This document shows, piece after piece, positions 36,048 through 44,953 of a stretch of DNA of 64,000 nt. The position numbers and the translations under genes were made by a program. The notes beneath the pieces were generated by a model. The model made no database searches and was not told the DNA's origin. It saw nothing but the letters and a program-made list of their open reading frames with translations. Numbering within the stretch: the first letter of the stretch is position 1; every line of letters starts with the position of its first letter. Origin of the DNA: Pseudomonas sp. R-28-1W-6. GTDB lineage: Bacteria > Pseudomonadota > Gammaproteobacteria > Pseudomonadales > Pseudomonadaceae. The stretch spans positions 13,423 to 77,422 of the forward strand of contig NZ_WELK01000010.1 of NCBI RefSeq assembly GCF_009799925.1. Direction: 5' to 3'.

Positions 36048-36878
36048 TTACTGGCGTACCAGCCGGCGATTGTCCGGGTTGATCGGCGCCGTGCTGCGGT
36101 ACGGGTTGATATCCAGCCCACCGCGGCGCACATAGCGTGCATACACCGTCAGGCTCTGCGGCTGCAGCAGGCGCTGCAGGTCGAGGAACACCCGCTCCAC
36201 GCACTGCTCGTGGAAGTCCTGATGCTGGCGGAAGCTCACCACGTAGGCCAGCAGGCTGGCGGCATCCAGGCGCGGGCCACGGTACTCGACCACCAGGGTG
36301 CCCCAGTCGGGCTGGCCGGTGACCGGGCAGTTGGACTTGAGCAGGTGGCTGTACAGGGTTTCCTCGACGATCTCGCCCGCGGCGCAGCGCAACAGCTCAG
36401 GACGCGGATGGGCGTAGTCGCTGACCGCAATTTCCAGCTCGTCGACGCAGCGCCCCGGCAGCGCGGCCACGCCTTCGGCGGCCACCGTATCCAGGCTGCG
36501 CACGCGTACCGCCACCGGCGCGCCGGCACAGGCGGACAGATCGCGCGCCAGTACCTGTTCGACCTCGGCCTGGCTGGCATAGGCGCTCTGGTTCAGCGAA
36601 TTGAGGTAGAGCTTGAACGACTTGGACTCGATGATGTTCGGCGAGTCGGCCGGGATGGCGAACTCGCCGATGGCCACCACCGGCTTGCCGCTCGGAGTCA
36701 ACCAGGACAGTTCGTAGCAGTTCCAGTAGTCCACGCCCCGGTACGGCAGCTTGCCGGCCTCCAGCCCCAGCTCGGCCCACTTGGTGGCGCGCGGGATGGG
36801 GAACAGCAGCTCGGGGGCGTACTGGGAAACGTATTCGCTGGATTTGCCCAGCGGCGAGTGTTCGGCGGGATGCTGCAT
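36048..36878 (-). CDS. queF: NADPH-dependent 7-cyano-7-deazaguanine reductase QueF
   Basis: This enzyme of 276 residues has the two-module (YqcD/QueF long) form. It reduces preQ0 to preQ1 in queuosine synthesis. The catalytic Cys is in [15 protein letters not shown], substrate residues are in [12 protein letters not shown], and the QueF motif [14 protein letters not shown] is present. It lies between a shared terminator and a REP-bearing gap next to the copper genes, as in P. aeruginosa. Confidence 0.95.
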   Translation of the reverse strand: MQHPAEHSPLGKSSEYVSQYAPELLFPIPRATKWAELGLEAGKLPYRGVDYWNCYELSWLTPSGKPVVAIGEFAIPADSPNIIESKSFKLYLNSLNQSAYASQAEVEQVLARDLSACAGAPVAVRVRSLDTVAAEGVAALPGRCVDELEIAVSDYAHPRPELLRCAAGEIVEETLYSHLLKSNCPVTGQPDWGTLVVEYRGPRLDAASLLAYVVSFRQHQDFHEQCVERVFLDLQRLLQPQSLTVYARYVRRGGLDINPYRSTAPINPDNRRLVRQ

Positions 36879-36973
36879 GGCGATGGCCTGGAAAGCGGAA
36901 AACGGCAGGCATTATACGCCCAAGGACCGGGGCTGCGTTTCGATCAAGCGGAGCCTCGGTGGACAAGCAAATC

Positions 36974-37104
36974 CTAGGGTGCGCCGTGCGCACCGGGCAG
37001 AACGCGCGGGGCCATGGTGCGCATGGCGCACCCTACGGCAGCCTGCGTTGCCCGGATGCAAGCCGGGAAGCAGGCCACTCCGCTCCATATTGCATCCGGG
37101 CTAC
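36974..37104. repeat. REP pair (GTAG-GGTGCGCC) plus a second palindrome family
   Basis: An inverted GGTGCGCC pair spans 36974-37037. It is followed by a wider inverted repeat: GCCCGGATGCAA (37053) and TTGCATCCGGGC (37090), which on the minus strand begins with GTAG. Confidence 0.8.
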
Positions 37105-37108
37105 AGCT

Positions 37109-37813
37109 CTATAGCCAGAACTTGAGCCCCAGCACCCAGGCGCCCTCCTCGTCATGCTCGCCTTCGTCGCGCCGCCAGTCGCCGCTGCGGCCGTAGGTCT
37201 TCTCCCAGACATAGCCGACATAGGGCGAGAACTGCGGGCTGACCCGGTAATTCAGGCGCAGCCCGGCCTCCAGGCTGCTGCCACCGGCGCCGACGCCCAG
37301 GTCGCGGTCGTCGGCCAGGGCCAGGTCGTACTCCAGCTTGGGTTCCAGCACCCAGCGCTGGGTCAGCAGCAGCTCGTACTCGGCCTCGACGCGCAGCGAC
37401 GGGTCGCCGCGTTCGCTGACGAACAGGTTGGCGTCCAGCTCGATCCACTGCGGCGCCAGGCCTTTCACCCCGAGCACCGCATAGCTGCGGGCTGGCCCCG
37501 GCTGGTCGTCATGACGCAGGCCGGCCTGCCAGTCGAAGAACTCGCTGGCCATGCGCCGATACAGCAGTTGGGTCTCGCTGGAGTCGGTCGGCCCGCCATC
37601 GGCGCGCTCGCCGCTGCTTTTCAGCACCGCCTTGTGCAGGTCGTTGCCGTAGGTTGCCTCCAGCTCCCAGGCCAGGGCCTGGTCGTCGCCATCGAAACGC
37701 TGTTCCAGGTGATCGACAGCCAGCTTGGCCACCGGCATGGCGTCCATGTGCGACTCCATGGCCAGTGCCGGGGTAGCCAGCAGCAGCGCCGGCAGCAGAT
37801 TAATGATGCGCAT
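37109..37813 (-). CDS. copB: Copper resistance outer-membrane protein CopB (PcoB)
   Basis: This protein of 234 residues has a signal peptide (1-18) and a beta-barrel-type sequence: EATYGNDLHKAVLKSSGERA, PSLRVEAEYELLLTQRWVLE, SPQFSPYVGYVWEKTYG, ending in Leu after KFWL. It is shorter than many CopB proteins because the Met-rich N-terminal linker is nearly absent (only MESHMDAMP remains). It overlaps copA by 14 bases and is last in the operon cupredoxin-copA-copB. Confidence 0.9.
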   Translation of the reverse strand: MRIINLLPALLLATPALAMESHMDAMPVAKLAVDHLEQRFDGDDQALAWELEATYGNDLHKAVLKSSGERADGGPTDSSETQLLYRRMASEFFDWQAGLRHDDQPGPARSYAVLGVKGLAPQWIELDANLFVSERGDPSLRVEAEYELLLTQRWVLEPKLEYDLALADDRDLGVGAGGSSLEAGLRLNYRVSPQFSPYVGYVWEKTYGRSGDWRRDEGEHDEEGAWVLGLKFWL

Positions 37814-39602
37814 GTTCGCTCTCCTTAGCGGCCGGTTGCTCGCTGTAGAACGGCTGGGTGCTGCCGTCGGCCGCCTCGACCACAACCTTGCGGAACATGC
37901 CGCTGCCCATGTGGTAGATCAGGTGACAGTGGAAGGCCCACTCGCCCATGGCGTCGGCCGGCACGTCCACTTCCAGGGTCTGCCCCGGCGCGACGTTGAC
38001 CACGTGTTTGAGCGGGTTGAACTGGCCGTTGCCCTTGTCCAGCTGCATCCACATGCCGTGCAGGTGCATGGGGTGGTTCATCATGGTCTGGTTGACGAAG
38101 CGAAAGCGCACGCGCTCGCCGTACTTGAGGCGAATCGGCTCGGCCTCGGAGTATTTCACCCCGTTGAACGACCAGAAGTAGCGCTCCATGTTGCCGGTCA
38201 ACTGCAGCTCGATGGTGCGGTCCGGTGCCCGGTAGCCGGCGGCTGGGCGCATCGCCTTGAGGTCGCCGTAGACCAGCACCCGCCCGCCATCCACCGGCTC
38301 GGGGGCGATGCCGCTGCCGACGGCGTAGTCCGGGTTGTTCGCCTGGGCCATGGCCGCGTGATTCATCGCGCCATGGTCCATGCCGGCCATCTGCGAATGA
38401 TCCATCCCGGCCATCGCCGAGTGATCCATCCCCGCCATGCTCGAATGGTCCATACCTGCCATGGCCGAATGATCCATGCCGGTCATGGCCGCATGATCCA
38501 TGCCGGCCATCTCGCCGCCGCCCGCCGCGCCATGATCCATGCTTCCATGGTCCATGCCGGCGTGGGCCATGCCCATGTCGGCCATGCTCAGCAGGCGCGG
38601 CGCCCGCAGCTCGGGCACCTCGCCTTGCATGCCGGCCCGTGGCGCCAGGGTGGCGCGGGCATAGCCACGCCGGTCCATGGACTCGGCGAACAGGGTGTAG
38701 GCCTTGTCTTCCCTGGGCTGGACGATCACGTCGTAGGTTTCCGCCACGGCAATGCGCAGCTGGTCGACGGTCACCGGTTGCACGTCATTGCCGTCGGCCT
38801 GCACCACGGTCATCGCCAGGCCGGGGATGCGCAGGTCGAAGTAGCTCATGCCCGAGCCGTTGATGATGCGCAGACGCACGCGCTCGCCCGGCTTGAACAG
38901 CGCGGTCCAGTTCTGCTCGGCGTCGCGGCCATTGACCAGAAAGCGGAAACCGCTGACATCGGCGATGTCGGTCTTGGCCATGCGCATGTTGCCCCAGTCC
39001 CAGCGGTCCTTGAGCGCCGCGCTCCAGCCATCGCGCTGGGCGTCGCGGAACAGGTCGCCGAGGGTCGGCTGCTGGTCATTGTAGTAGTCGGCCTGCTTCT
39101 TCAGGTTGGCCAGGGTGCGCTCCGGCTTCTCGTCCTGCCAGTCGAACAGCAGCACCGTGTATTCGCGGTCGTAGCGGTACGGCTCGCGACCCTTGGGCTC
39201 GATGATCAGCGGCCCGTAGATGCCCTCCTGCTCCTGGAAGTCGGCATGGGCGTGGTACCAGTAGGTGCCGGACTGGTTGACCGTGAAGCGGTAGGTGAAG
39301 GTCTCGCCCGGCTGGATGCCGGGGAAGCTGATGCCCGGCACGCCGTCCTGGGTATAGGGCAGGATGATGCCGTGCCAGTGCAGCGCGGTCATGCGATCCA
39401 GTTTGTTGGTGACGGCGATCTCCACCGCCTCGCCTTCCTGGAAACGCAGCTCCGGCGCCGGGCTCTGGCCATTGACGGTCAGCGCCGGGCGCACGCCGTC
39501 GCTGAAGCGCACCTGGCCCTCGTCGATCACCAGTTCGTAACGGCCGGCCTGGGCGGCCAGGCTCAGGCCCAGCAGGCCGGCGGCAAGTAGCAGACGCTTC
39601 AC
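37800..39602 (-). CDS. copA: Periplasmic multicopper oxidase CopA
   Basis: This copper-resistance oxidase of 600 residues begins with GTG overlapping the stop of the upstream cupredoxin gene (GTGA). The signal peptide is at 1-19. Copper-binding motifs are HWHG (75-78), YHAHA (116-120), HPMHLHGMW and HCHLIYHMGSGM near the end. A Met/His-rich segment (about 340-420) repeats units such as MAGMDHS about ten times and probably binds extra Cu(I). It oxidises Cu(I) to less toxic Cu(II). Confidence 0.95.
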   Translation of the reverse strand: MKRLLLAAGLLGLSLAAQAGRYELVIDEGQVRFSDGVRPALTVNGQSPAPELRFQEGEAVEIAVTNKLDRMTALHWHGIILPYTQDGVPGISFPGIQPGETFTYRFTVNQSGTYWYHAHADFQEQEGIYGPLIIEPKGREPYRYDREYTVLLFDWQDEKPERTLANLKKQADYYNDQQPTLGDLFRDAQRDGWSAALKDRWDWGNMRMAKTDIADVSGFRFLVNGRDAEQNWTALFKPGERVRLRIINGSGMSYFDLRIPGLAMTVVQADGNDVQPVTVDQLRIAVAETYDVIVQPREDKAYTLFAESMDRRGYARATLAPRAGMQGEVPELRAPRLLSMADMGMAHAGMDHGSMDHGAAGGGEMAGMDHAAMTGMDHSAMAGMDHSSMAGMDHSAMAGMDHSQMAGMDHGAMNHAAMAQANNPDYAVGSGIAPEPVDGGRVLVYGDLKAMRPAAGYRAPDRTIELQLTGNMERYFWSFNGVKYSEAEPIRLKYGERVRFRFVNQTMMNHPMHLHGMWMQLDKGNGQFNPLKHVVNVAPGQTLEVDVPADAMGEWAFHCHLIYHMGSGMFRKVVVEAADGSTQPFYSEQPAAKESEHAHH

Positions 39603-40129
39603 GGCTTGACCTCGACAGCACCGACCATGCCTGCCTGATAGTGGCCGGGAATATTGCAGGCGAACTCCAGACCGGTGTTCTGGCTGAAAGTCCAGGTCAG
39701 CTCGGCGCTCTGCCCCGGTTCGAGCATTACCGTATTGGGGTCGTCATGGGTCATCTGGCCATGCTGCATGCCGCTCATGTCGTGCTGGCTATGGTCCATC
39801 TTGCCCATGTCCTGGGACATGCCGGTCGGGGTGAGCATGCCCATCTGCTGCATCATCAGCATGTGCTTCTGGTGCTCGGCGTGCATCGCCGCATCGCCCA
39901 GGCTGAATTCGTGCAGCAGCGCGCCGTCGTTCTTCAGCACGAAACGCACGGTCTCGCCGGCCTTGACCTGCACGCTGCCCGGCTCGTAGTACATGTCGCC
40001 CAGGGTGATCGTGACGGTGCGGTCGGCCTCGGCCGCCTTGCCCGGCTCACCGAAGCTGAAGTGGCCCGGAGCGGCCAGGGCCGGCAGGCTGAAGGCGCAG
40101 AGCAGCGGCAGAAGGAAACGTGCGGACAT
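39599..40129 (-). CDS. Copper-resistance cupredoxin with a Met/His-rich insert
   Basis: This exported protein of 176 residues has a signal peptide (about 1-21) and a plastocyanin-like fold. Its copper ligands are His in LLHEFSLGD and Cys, His and Met in FACNIPGHYQAGM. Between them is an insert with HQKHMLMMQQMGML, MGKMDHSQHDMSGMQHG, able to bind more copper. It is first in the operon with copA and copB, and its stop overlaps the copA GTG. A cop box sits about 70 bases upstream. It resembles CopI-type proteins; the exact name is uncertain. Confidence 0.88.
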   Translation of the reverse strand: MSARFLLPLLCAFSLPALAAPGHFSFGEPGKAAEADRTVTITLGDMYYEPGSVQVKAGETVRFVLKNDGALLHEFSLGDAAMHAEHQKHMLMMQQMGMLTPTGMSQDMGKMDHSQHDMSGMQHGQMTHDDPNTVMLEPGQSAELTWTFSQNTGLEFACNIPGHYQAGMVGAVEVKP

Positions 40130-40197
40130 GAGCAAGGCTCCATGGATGGAAGATGGCCCACTCTAGACGCCGGCAACTGGCGCTAAGCTGACGCGAA

Positions 40198-40214
40198 GAT
40201 TACAACTTTGTCAG
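40198..40214. promoter_or_regulatory. Cop box between the copper operon and copRS
   Basis: On the minus strand it reads CTGACAAAGTTGTAATC, matching the CopR/CusR-type TGACA-N5-TGTAAT form. It lies in the shared divergent region and could control both units. Confidence 0.8.
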
Positions 40215-40303
40215 CTTTGCCCACCGGCGCCGCCGGCTGGCGTATAAAGCCGGCACCAACCCAGCACGAGCACCGGCGGTGAGCCCCAGACTGTGAGTCC
40301 CAA

Positions 40304-40981
40304 ATGAAACTGCTGATAGTCGAAGACGAACCCAAGACTGGCCAGTACCTGCGCCAGGGCCTCGCCGAGGCCGGCTTCAGCGTCGAACTGGCCACCGACG
40401 GCAGCAGCGGCGAGCTGCTGGCGCTGTCCGGCGAGCACGACCTGCTGATCCTCGACGTGATGCTGCCCGGCTGCGACGGCTGGCAGATCCTGCGCAGCGT
40501 GCGGGCCGCCGGCCTGGACACCCCGGTGCTGTTCCTCACCGCCAGGGACGCCGTGGAGGACCGCGTGCGCGGCCTGGAGGCCGGCGCCGACGATTACCTG
40601 GTCAAGCCCTTCGCCTTCACCGAGCTGCTGGCCCGCGTGCGCACCCTGCTGCGCCGCAGCAACGGCGTGGCGCAGGACAGCCAGCTGCAACTGGCCGACC
40701 TGTCCCTCGACCTGCTGCGCCGCCGCGCCGAACGCGCCGGCCAGCGCATCGAACTGACCGCCAAGGAATTCGCCCTGCTCGAACTGCTGCTGCGCCGCCA
40801 GGGCGAGGTGCTGCCCAAGTCACTGATCGCCTCGCAGGTGTGGGACATGAATTTCGACAGCGACACCAATGTCATCGAGGTGGCCATCCGCCGCCTGCGC
40901 GCCAAGGTCGACGACGGCTTCGCCCAGCCGCTGATCCACACCGTGCGCGGCATGGGCTATGTGCTGGAGGCGCGCCACTGA
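40304..40981 (+). CDS. copR: Copper-responsive response regulator CopR
   Basis: This OmpR-family regulator of 225 residues has a receiver domain (Asp in [14 protein letters not shown], Lys in [15 protein letters not shown]) and a winged-helix DNA-binding domain ([52 protein letters not shown]). It activates copper-resistance genes through cop boxes. The sensor gene starts on the last base of its stop codon. Confidence 0.95.
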   Translation: MKLLIVEDEPKTGQYLRQGLAEAGFSVELATDGSSGELLALSGEHDLLILDVMLPGCDGWQILRSVRAAGLDTPVLFLTARDAVEDRVRGLEAGADDYLVKPFAFTELLARVRTLLRRSNGVAQDSQLQLADLSLDLLRRRAERAGQRIELTAKEFALLELLLRRQGEVLPKSLIASQVWDMNFDSDTNVIEVAIRRLRAKVDDGFAQPLIHTVRGMGYVLEARH

Positions 40982-42315
40982 TGTCGCTCGCCAATCGCCT
41001 GGCCCTGCTGTTCGCCGCCTGCGCCGCGGCCGTGGCGCTGGTCGCAGGCGCCCTGTTCACCCGCGCCAGCGAGGCGCACTTCGTCGAACTGGACCGCCAG
41101 CAACTGCAGGGCAAGCTGGTGGTGTTCGCCGAGCTGCTGCAGGGCGCGTCGGACACCGAGACTCTCGCCGCGCGCCGCCCGCAACTGCAGCAGGAGCTGC
41201 AGCGACACCCCGAGCTGGCGTTGCGCATCCAGAGCGCGGACGGCCAGCTATGGTTCACCAGCCAGCCACTGCTCGCCCACCTACCGCAAGGCGACGCACA
41301 GATCAGCCGCTGGCAACACCAGGGCACCGACTTTCGCGTGATTGAGGAGCAACTGGACAACGGCCTGCACCTGAGCCTGCTGCTAGACATCACCCACCAC
41401 CAGCACTTCCTGCAGCGGATGCAGCGGCTGATCTGGCTCTGCGTCGGCCTCTCGGCCCTGGCCACCGCGCTGCTCGGCGCCTGGGCGGCACGCCGCGGCC
41501 TGCGCCCGCTGCGCAACATGACCGCAGTGGCGCAACAGGTTTCCGCCAGCTCGCTGACCACCCGCCTGCCAACCCGGGGCCTGCCCACCGAACTGAGCGA
41601 ACTGGTGCAGGCCTCCAACGCCATGCTGGCGCGCCTGGAAGACGCCTTCGCCCGCCTCTCCGCGTTCTCCGCCGATATCGCCCATGAGCTGCGCACGCCG
41701 CTGTCCAACCTGCTGACCCAGACCCAGGTGATCCTCAGCCAGCCACGGGCGCTGGAGGACTACCAGGAAGCACTGCACTCCAACCTGGAGGAACTGCAGC
41801 ACCTGGCGCAGATGGTCGGCGACATGCTGCTGCTGGCCAAGGCCGAACACGGCCTGCTGCAGACCCGCCGGGAAACCCTAGAACTGGGCGCTGAGCTGGC
41901 GGCCATGGCCGAGTACTTCGCCCCGCTGGTCGAGGATGCCGGTGTCACCCTGCGGGTCGCCGGCCAAGCCGCGCTCAGCGCCGACCGCGGCCTGCTGCGC
42001 CATGCCCTGAGCAACCTGATCGACAACGCCCTGCGCTTCACCCCCAGCGGCGGCGAGCTGCACCTGAGCACGGCAAGCATGGGCGCCACGGTACGCATCG
42101 AAGTGGCCAATCAGGGCCCGGAGATTCCCGCCGCATTGCGCGAGCGCCTGTTCGACCGCTTCTACCGCGCCGACCCGGCCCGCCGCGAAGGCAATGCCGA
42201 GCACGCCGGCCTCGGCCTGGCCATCACCCGCTCCATCGTCCGCGCCCATGGCGGTGAGATCCGCTGCGAGTCGGCCGAGGGCTGGACGCGCTTTATCCTG
42301 GAGTTCCCCACCTAG
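40981..42315 (+). CDS. copS: Copper sensor histidine kinase CopS
   Basis: This inner-membrane kinase of 444 residues has transmembrane segments at about 8-25 and 148-168 flanking a short periplasmic sensor, then HAMP (RGLRPLRNMTAVAQQV). The phospho-acceptor region is FSADIAHELRTPLSNLLTQ, and the ATPase domain has LIDNALRF, RFYRADPARR and GLGLAITRSI. Its ATG overlaps the copR stop (TGATG). It responds to copper in the periplasm and phosphorylates CopR. Confidence 0.93.
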   Translation: MSLANRLALLFAACAAAVALVAGALFTRASEAHFVELDRQQLQGKLVVFAELLQGASDTETLAARRPQLQQELQRHPELALRIQSADGQLWFTSQPLLAHLPQGDAQISRWQHQGTDFRVIEEQLDNGLHLSLLLDITHHQHFLQRMQRLIWLCVGLSALATALLGAWAARRGLRPLRNMTAVAQQVSASSLTTRLPTRGLPTELSELVQASNAMLARLEDAFARLSAFSADIAHELRTPLSNLLTQTQVILSQPRALEDYQEALHSNLEELQHLAQMVGDMLLLAKAEHGLLQTRRETLELGAELAAMAEYFAPLVEDAGVTLRVAGQAALSADRGLLRHALSNLIDNALRFTPSGGELHLSTASMGATVRIEVANQGPEIPAALRERLFDRFYRADPARREGNAEHAGLGLAITRSIVRAHGGEIRCESAEGWTRFILEFPT

Positions 42316-42429
42316 CAGGCCGCGCCCTGGCACTGGTCGCCGGAATTTGCCAGGCACGCTGTTGCCCGCCAGAATCGCGCGCCGATCCGGCCCAACGTGC
42401 CGGACGCCCGTGGTGAAAAGAGGCAGCAG

Positions 42430-43143
42430 TTGAACGAACAGCGATTATCCGAGCGCCTGGAGCGCGTGGCGGCACATGTGCCGGCCGGTGCGCGGCTGGC
42501 CGATATCGGCTCGGATCACGGCTACCTGCTCGTCGCCTTGGTGAAGCGCGGCGCGATCGCGGCGGCGGTGGCCGGCGAGGTGGCGTTGACGCCGTTTCAC
42601 GCGGCGCAACGCAGCGTGCGCGAGAATGGCCTGAGCCAGCGAATCAGCGTACGCCTGGCCAATGGCCTGGCAGCGATCGAGCCAGCAGACGGCGTCACGG
42701 CGATCAGCCTCTGCGGCATGGGCGGCGAGACGATCCGCGACATCCTCGACCGCGACCAGGCGCGCCTGAGCGGCGAGGAGCGCCTGATCCTGCAGCCCAA
42801 CGGCGGCGAGCAGCCCCTGCGCCACTGGCTGATGGAACATGGCTACCGCATCCTCGGCGAGGAAGTACTGCGGGAAAACCGCTTCAACTACGAAATCATC
42901 GTCGCCGAGCGCAGCGAGCCGGTGCGGTATAGCGCCCAGGAGCTGTACTTCGGCCCCCTGCAATTACAGGAACGCAGCTCGGCATTTCTGGCCAAGTGGC
43001 AGCGCCTATTGCGCCTGAAACAGTGCACCCTGAGCCACTTCGCCCGAGCACGGCAGGCTGTGCCCGAGGAGAAGGTGCAAGCGCTCACACAACAGATCGG
43101 GTGGATCAGCGAACTGCTTGCTCAAGAAGGCGCGAAGCGCTGA
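42430..43143 (+). CDS. tRNA (adenine-N1) methyltransferase TrmK family
   Basis: This SAM-dependent methyltransferase of about 237 residues has motif I LADIGSDHGYLLVALVKRG, the catalytic-region motif SLCGMGGETIRDIL, and RLILQPNGGEQPLRHWLMEH. TrmK methylates adenosine 22 of tRNA in Bacillus, and the role of Pseudomonas homologues is less clear. The TTG at 42430 is supported by AGAGG six bases upstream. The frame is open to an ATG at 42397 without one. It lies between copS and a low-GC gene. Confidence 0.85.
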   Translation: MNEQRLSERLERVAAHVPAGARLADIGSDHGYLLVALVKRGAIAAAVAGEVALTPFHAAQRSVRENGLSQRISVRLANGLAAIEPADGVTAISLCGMGGETIRDILDRDQARLSGEERLILQPNGGEQPLRHWLMEHGYRILGEEVLRENRFNYEIIVAERSEPVRYSAQELYFGPLQLQERSSAFLAKWQRLLRLKQCTLSHFARARQAVPEEKVQALTQQIGWISELLAQEGAKR

Positions 43144-43299
43144 AGGGTGCGTTTCCAGTACTCGCAGCGCGCCGGTAGCCCAGCCTGAACCCACATTCTC
43201 TTGGCCTGCACAACGACCCAAAGCGGTCGGTGGCGACGGGCACAAAGCGGCCAGAAGCAGTCACTCGTCAAGACAGCCTCCGACCCAGCACTGCCTGTC

Positions 43300-43402
43300 G
43301 AAAAGGCTGGTGGACAAGTAAACGTTGTCCACCCTACAGAGTTCCCAAGATCGCGTAGGGTGGAAAACCGCGCAGCGTTTTCCACCGTGCATATATCCGG
43401 GC
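43300..43402. repeat. REP-like hairpins of a third family (GTAG-GGTGGA)
   Basis: GGTGGACAAG with GTTGTCCACCCTAC (43309-43337) and GTAGGGTGGAAAAC with GTTTTCCACC (43357-43385) are two hairpins in opposite orientation, each with a GTAG head. The 310-base gap 43144-43453 holds no gene. Confidence 0.7.
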
Positions 43403-43453
43403 TACTTGCTAGAAAACCGTAGCCGACTTCCAAACACCCACTATTGGGTAATG

Positions 43454-44812
43454 CTAGCTTTGCATCGCAACTCGTTCTGATTGCTGAATTGCGGCCTTGG
43501 GCAATTCCATGCGCAGGCTTTCGCGATACTGCTCGGCTGGCGCTTCGTGGGTGACCTCGACGGCAGCGTCGTAGTTTTCTCGAATGACCGACTCGATCTC
43601 AGTAATGTCAGCACGGAAGAATTCCTTTCTCCCATTGACCTTGTTTAGGCGGCCTGCGGCAAAGCGTTCATGCAGCTTCGCTTCCAGTGCAGGGGCGTTA
43701 TCGGAGAAGACCATTGCATGCACGTCAAACCAGAACGGCACCGATGCGTCACCCAGTTCATCGACTCGGTCCATCGGCTCCAGACGTCGGGTCATACCGA
43801 TCTTGTAAACCCCCTCCCCAAATGCCCCTACGTTGGATATCACGTATACATAACCCGCCTTTGCATTCTGTTCGCGATAGTCAATGAGCCTCTCTTCGCT
43901 CTCCAGCTCAGCTCTTCCTGCTTCAACCTCAGCCAACTTTGCCAAGAGTGGGGCGCGCTCCTCTTCAGACTCTGCTCTTTCTAGGCGGGCCTGAAGGTCT
44001 CGCATAGCAGTCGCGAAGTGTTTGCGCTCCTTGGCGATCTTTTCCCGGGCTGCACGAATTTCCTGCTCAAGCTTCTGCTGTTCCCGCAACTCTTCTCGGG
44101 CACGCTTGGCCTCTTCCTTTTCCTCTTGCTTCTTGATCTGAAACTCATGAGCAAGGTGTAGCTCATCAATTTTGAGGCTCAGGTATTTACGCGATATCTC
44201 CACGTCCATAATCTTGCCTAGGCGGTTGCAGGCCTCGAACGACTTGAGAATTCGCTTCTCGCCCAGCTCGACGTTGTCGAACTTAACGTTGTCCACGCAG
44301 TAATCTGCTTCGTTGTTGAACGACCGGATCACCAGTTTGATCATATCGGTTACGAGCTTGCGTCCTTGAGTCTGACTGCCATTGACCGTCCAGGCCATGT
44401 TCCCGGTGGCAGCTGCGCCAGTCTTGATCATCACCTTCTGCTGCTCACGGACAGTATCCAAGCGGGACTTGTACTCATGGCTGGCATTCAGCTTGAACTT
44501 GGGCTCATAGAGCGCAAAGCTCTCCAGAAGGAGCGTCTCCTCCCATACGAGGATCTGCCCTTGCAAATCAGAAGACTGTTGCGCAAGCGCCGCCACCTTT
44601 TGCTCGGCGTGCTGGACCTCTTGGCGCACTGAAGCAAGCTTCCCTTTCTCTTGCTCAATCAGCGCCTGGACTTCTAGGACATCCATGGCGCCGATCTTCC
44701 TGTTAAGCGCTTGCAACTGCGCATAGCGTGCCTGAAGGTCCGTCAGTTGGATGTCCAGATCATCCGCACGCTGCCGGTGTGCTGGACCGTTCCAATAGTC
44801 GCTAAGAGACAT
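43454..44812 (-). CDS. DUF4041 / T5orf172 (GIY-YIG-like) domain protein
   Basis: This protein of 452 residues has a coiled coil (about 15-100), a DUF4041 region (about 110-230: LLLESFALYEPKFKLNASHE, VIRSFNNEADYCVDNVKFDN), a long charged coiled coil (about 235-330) and a C-terminal T5orf172 domain (about 335-420). The nuclease-like motifs are GYVYVISN and VYKIGMTRR, then Arg in DRVDELG, Glu in LEAKLHERF and NKVNGRKEFF. Such proteins occur in phages and accessory regions; nuclease activity is predicted, not shown. GC content is visibly lower than its neighbours, which suggests transfer. AGGA precedes the ATG at 44812. Confidence 0.82.
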   Translation of the reverse strand: MSLSDYWNGPAHRQRADDLDIQLTDLQARYAQLQALNRKIGAMDVLEVQALIEQEKGKLASVRQEVQHAEQKVAALAQQSSDLQGQILVWEETLLLESFALYEPKFKLNASHEYKSRLDTVREQQKVMIKTGAAATGNMAWTVNGSQTQGRKLVTDMIKLVIRSFNNEADYCVDNVKFDNVELGEKRILKSFEACNRLGKIMDVEISRKYLSLKIDELHLAHEFQIKKQEEKEEAKRAREELREQQKLEQEIRAAREKIAKERKHFATAMRDLQARLERAESEEERAPLLAKLAEVEAGRAELESEERLIDYREQNAKAGYVYVISNVGAFGEGVYKIGMTRRLEPMDRVDELGDASVPFWFDVHAMVFSDNAPALEAKLHERFAAGRLNKVNGRKEFFRADITEIESVIRENYDAAVEVTHEAPAEQYRESLRMELPKAAIQQSERVAMQS

Positions 44813-44953
44813 AGGTTCCTTCCTCGTTACTGAATCGAATAATTGCTCAGCTCTGAACGTCAACTTGGCAGTCTTTATAGCGTAACCGAGCCGCAATGAC
44901 TGTCCACAATCGTCTATGGCCGCTAGCTGCCGACCACCCCGCCTGCAAACAAC

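Noticed and set aside
38390..38530. Regular short DNA repeats that might suggest a CRISPR-like array
   Set aside because: They encode the Met/His repeats of CopA in frame, with no unique spacers of constant length.
43118..43433. Short frames in the gap between trmK and the DUF4041 gene
   Set aside because: They cross the GTAG-GGTGGA hairpins, lack ribosome sites and have no recognisable content.
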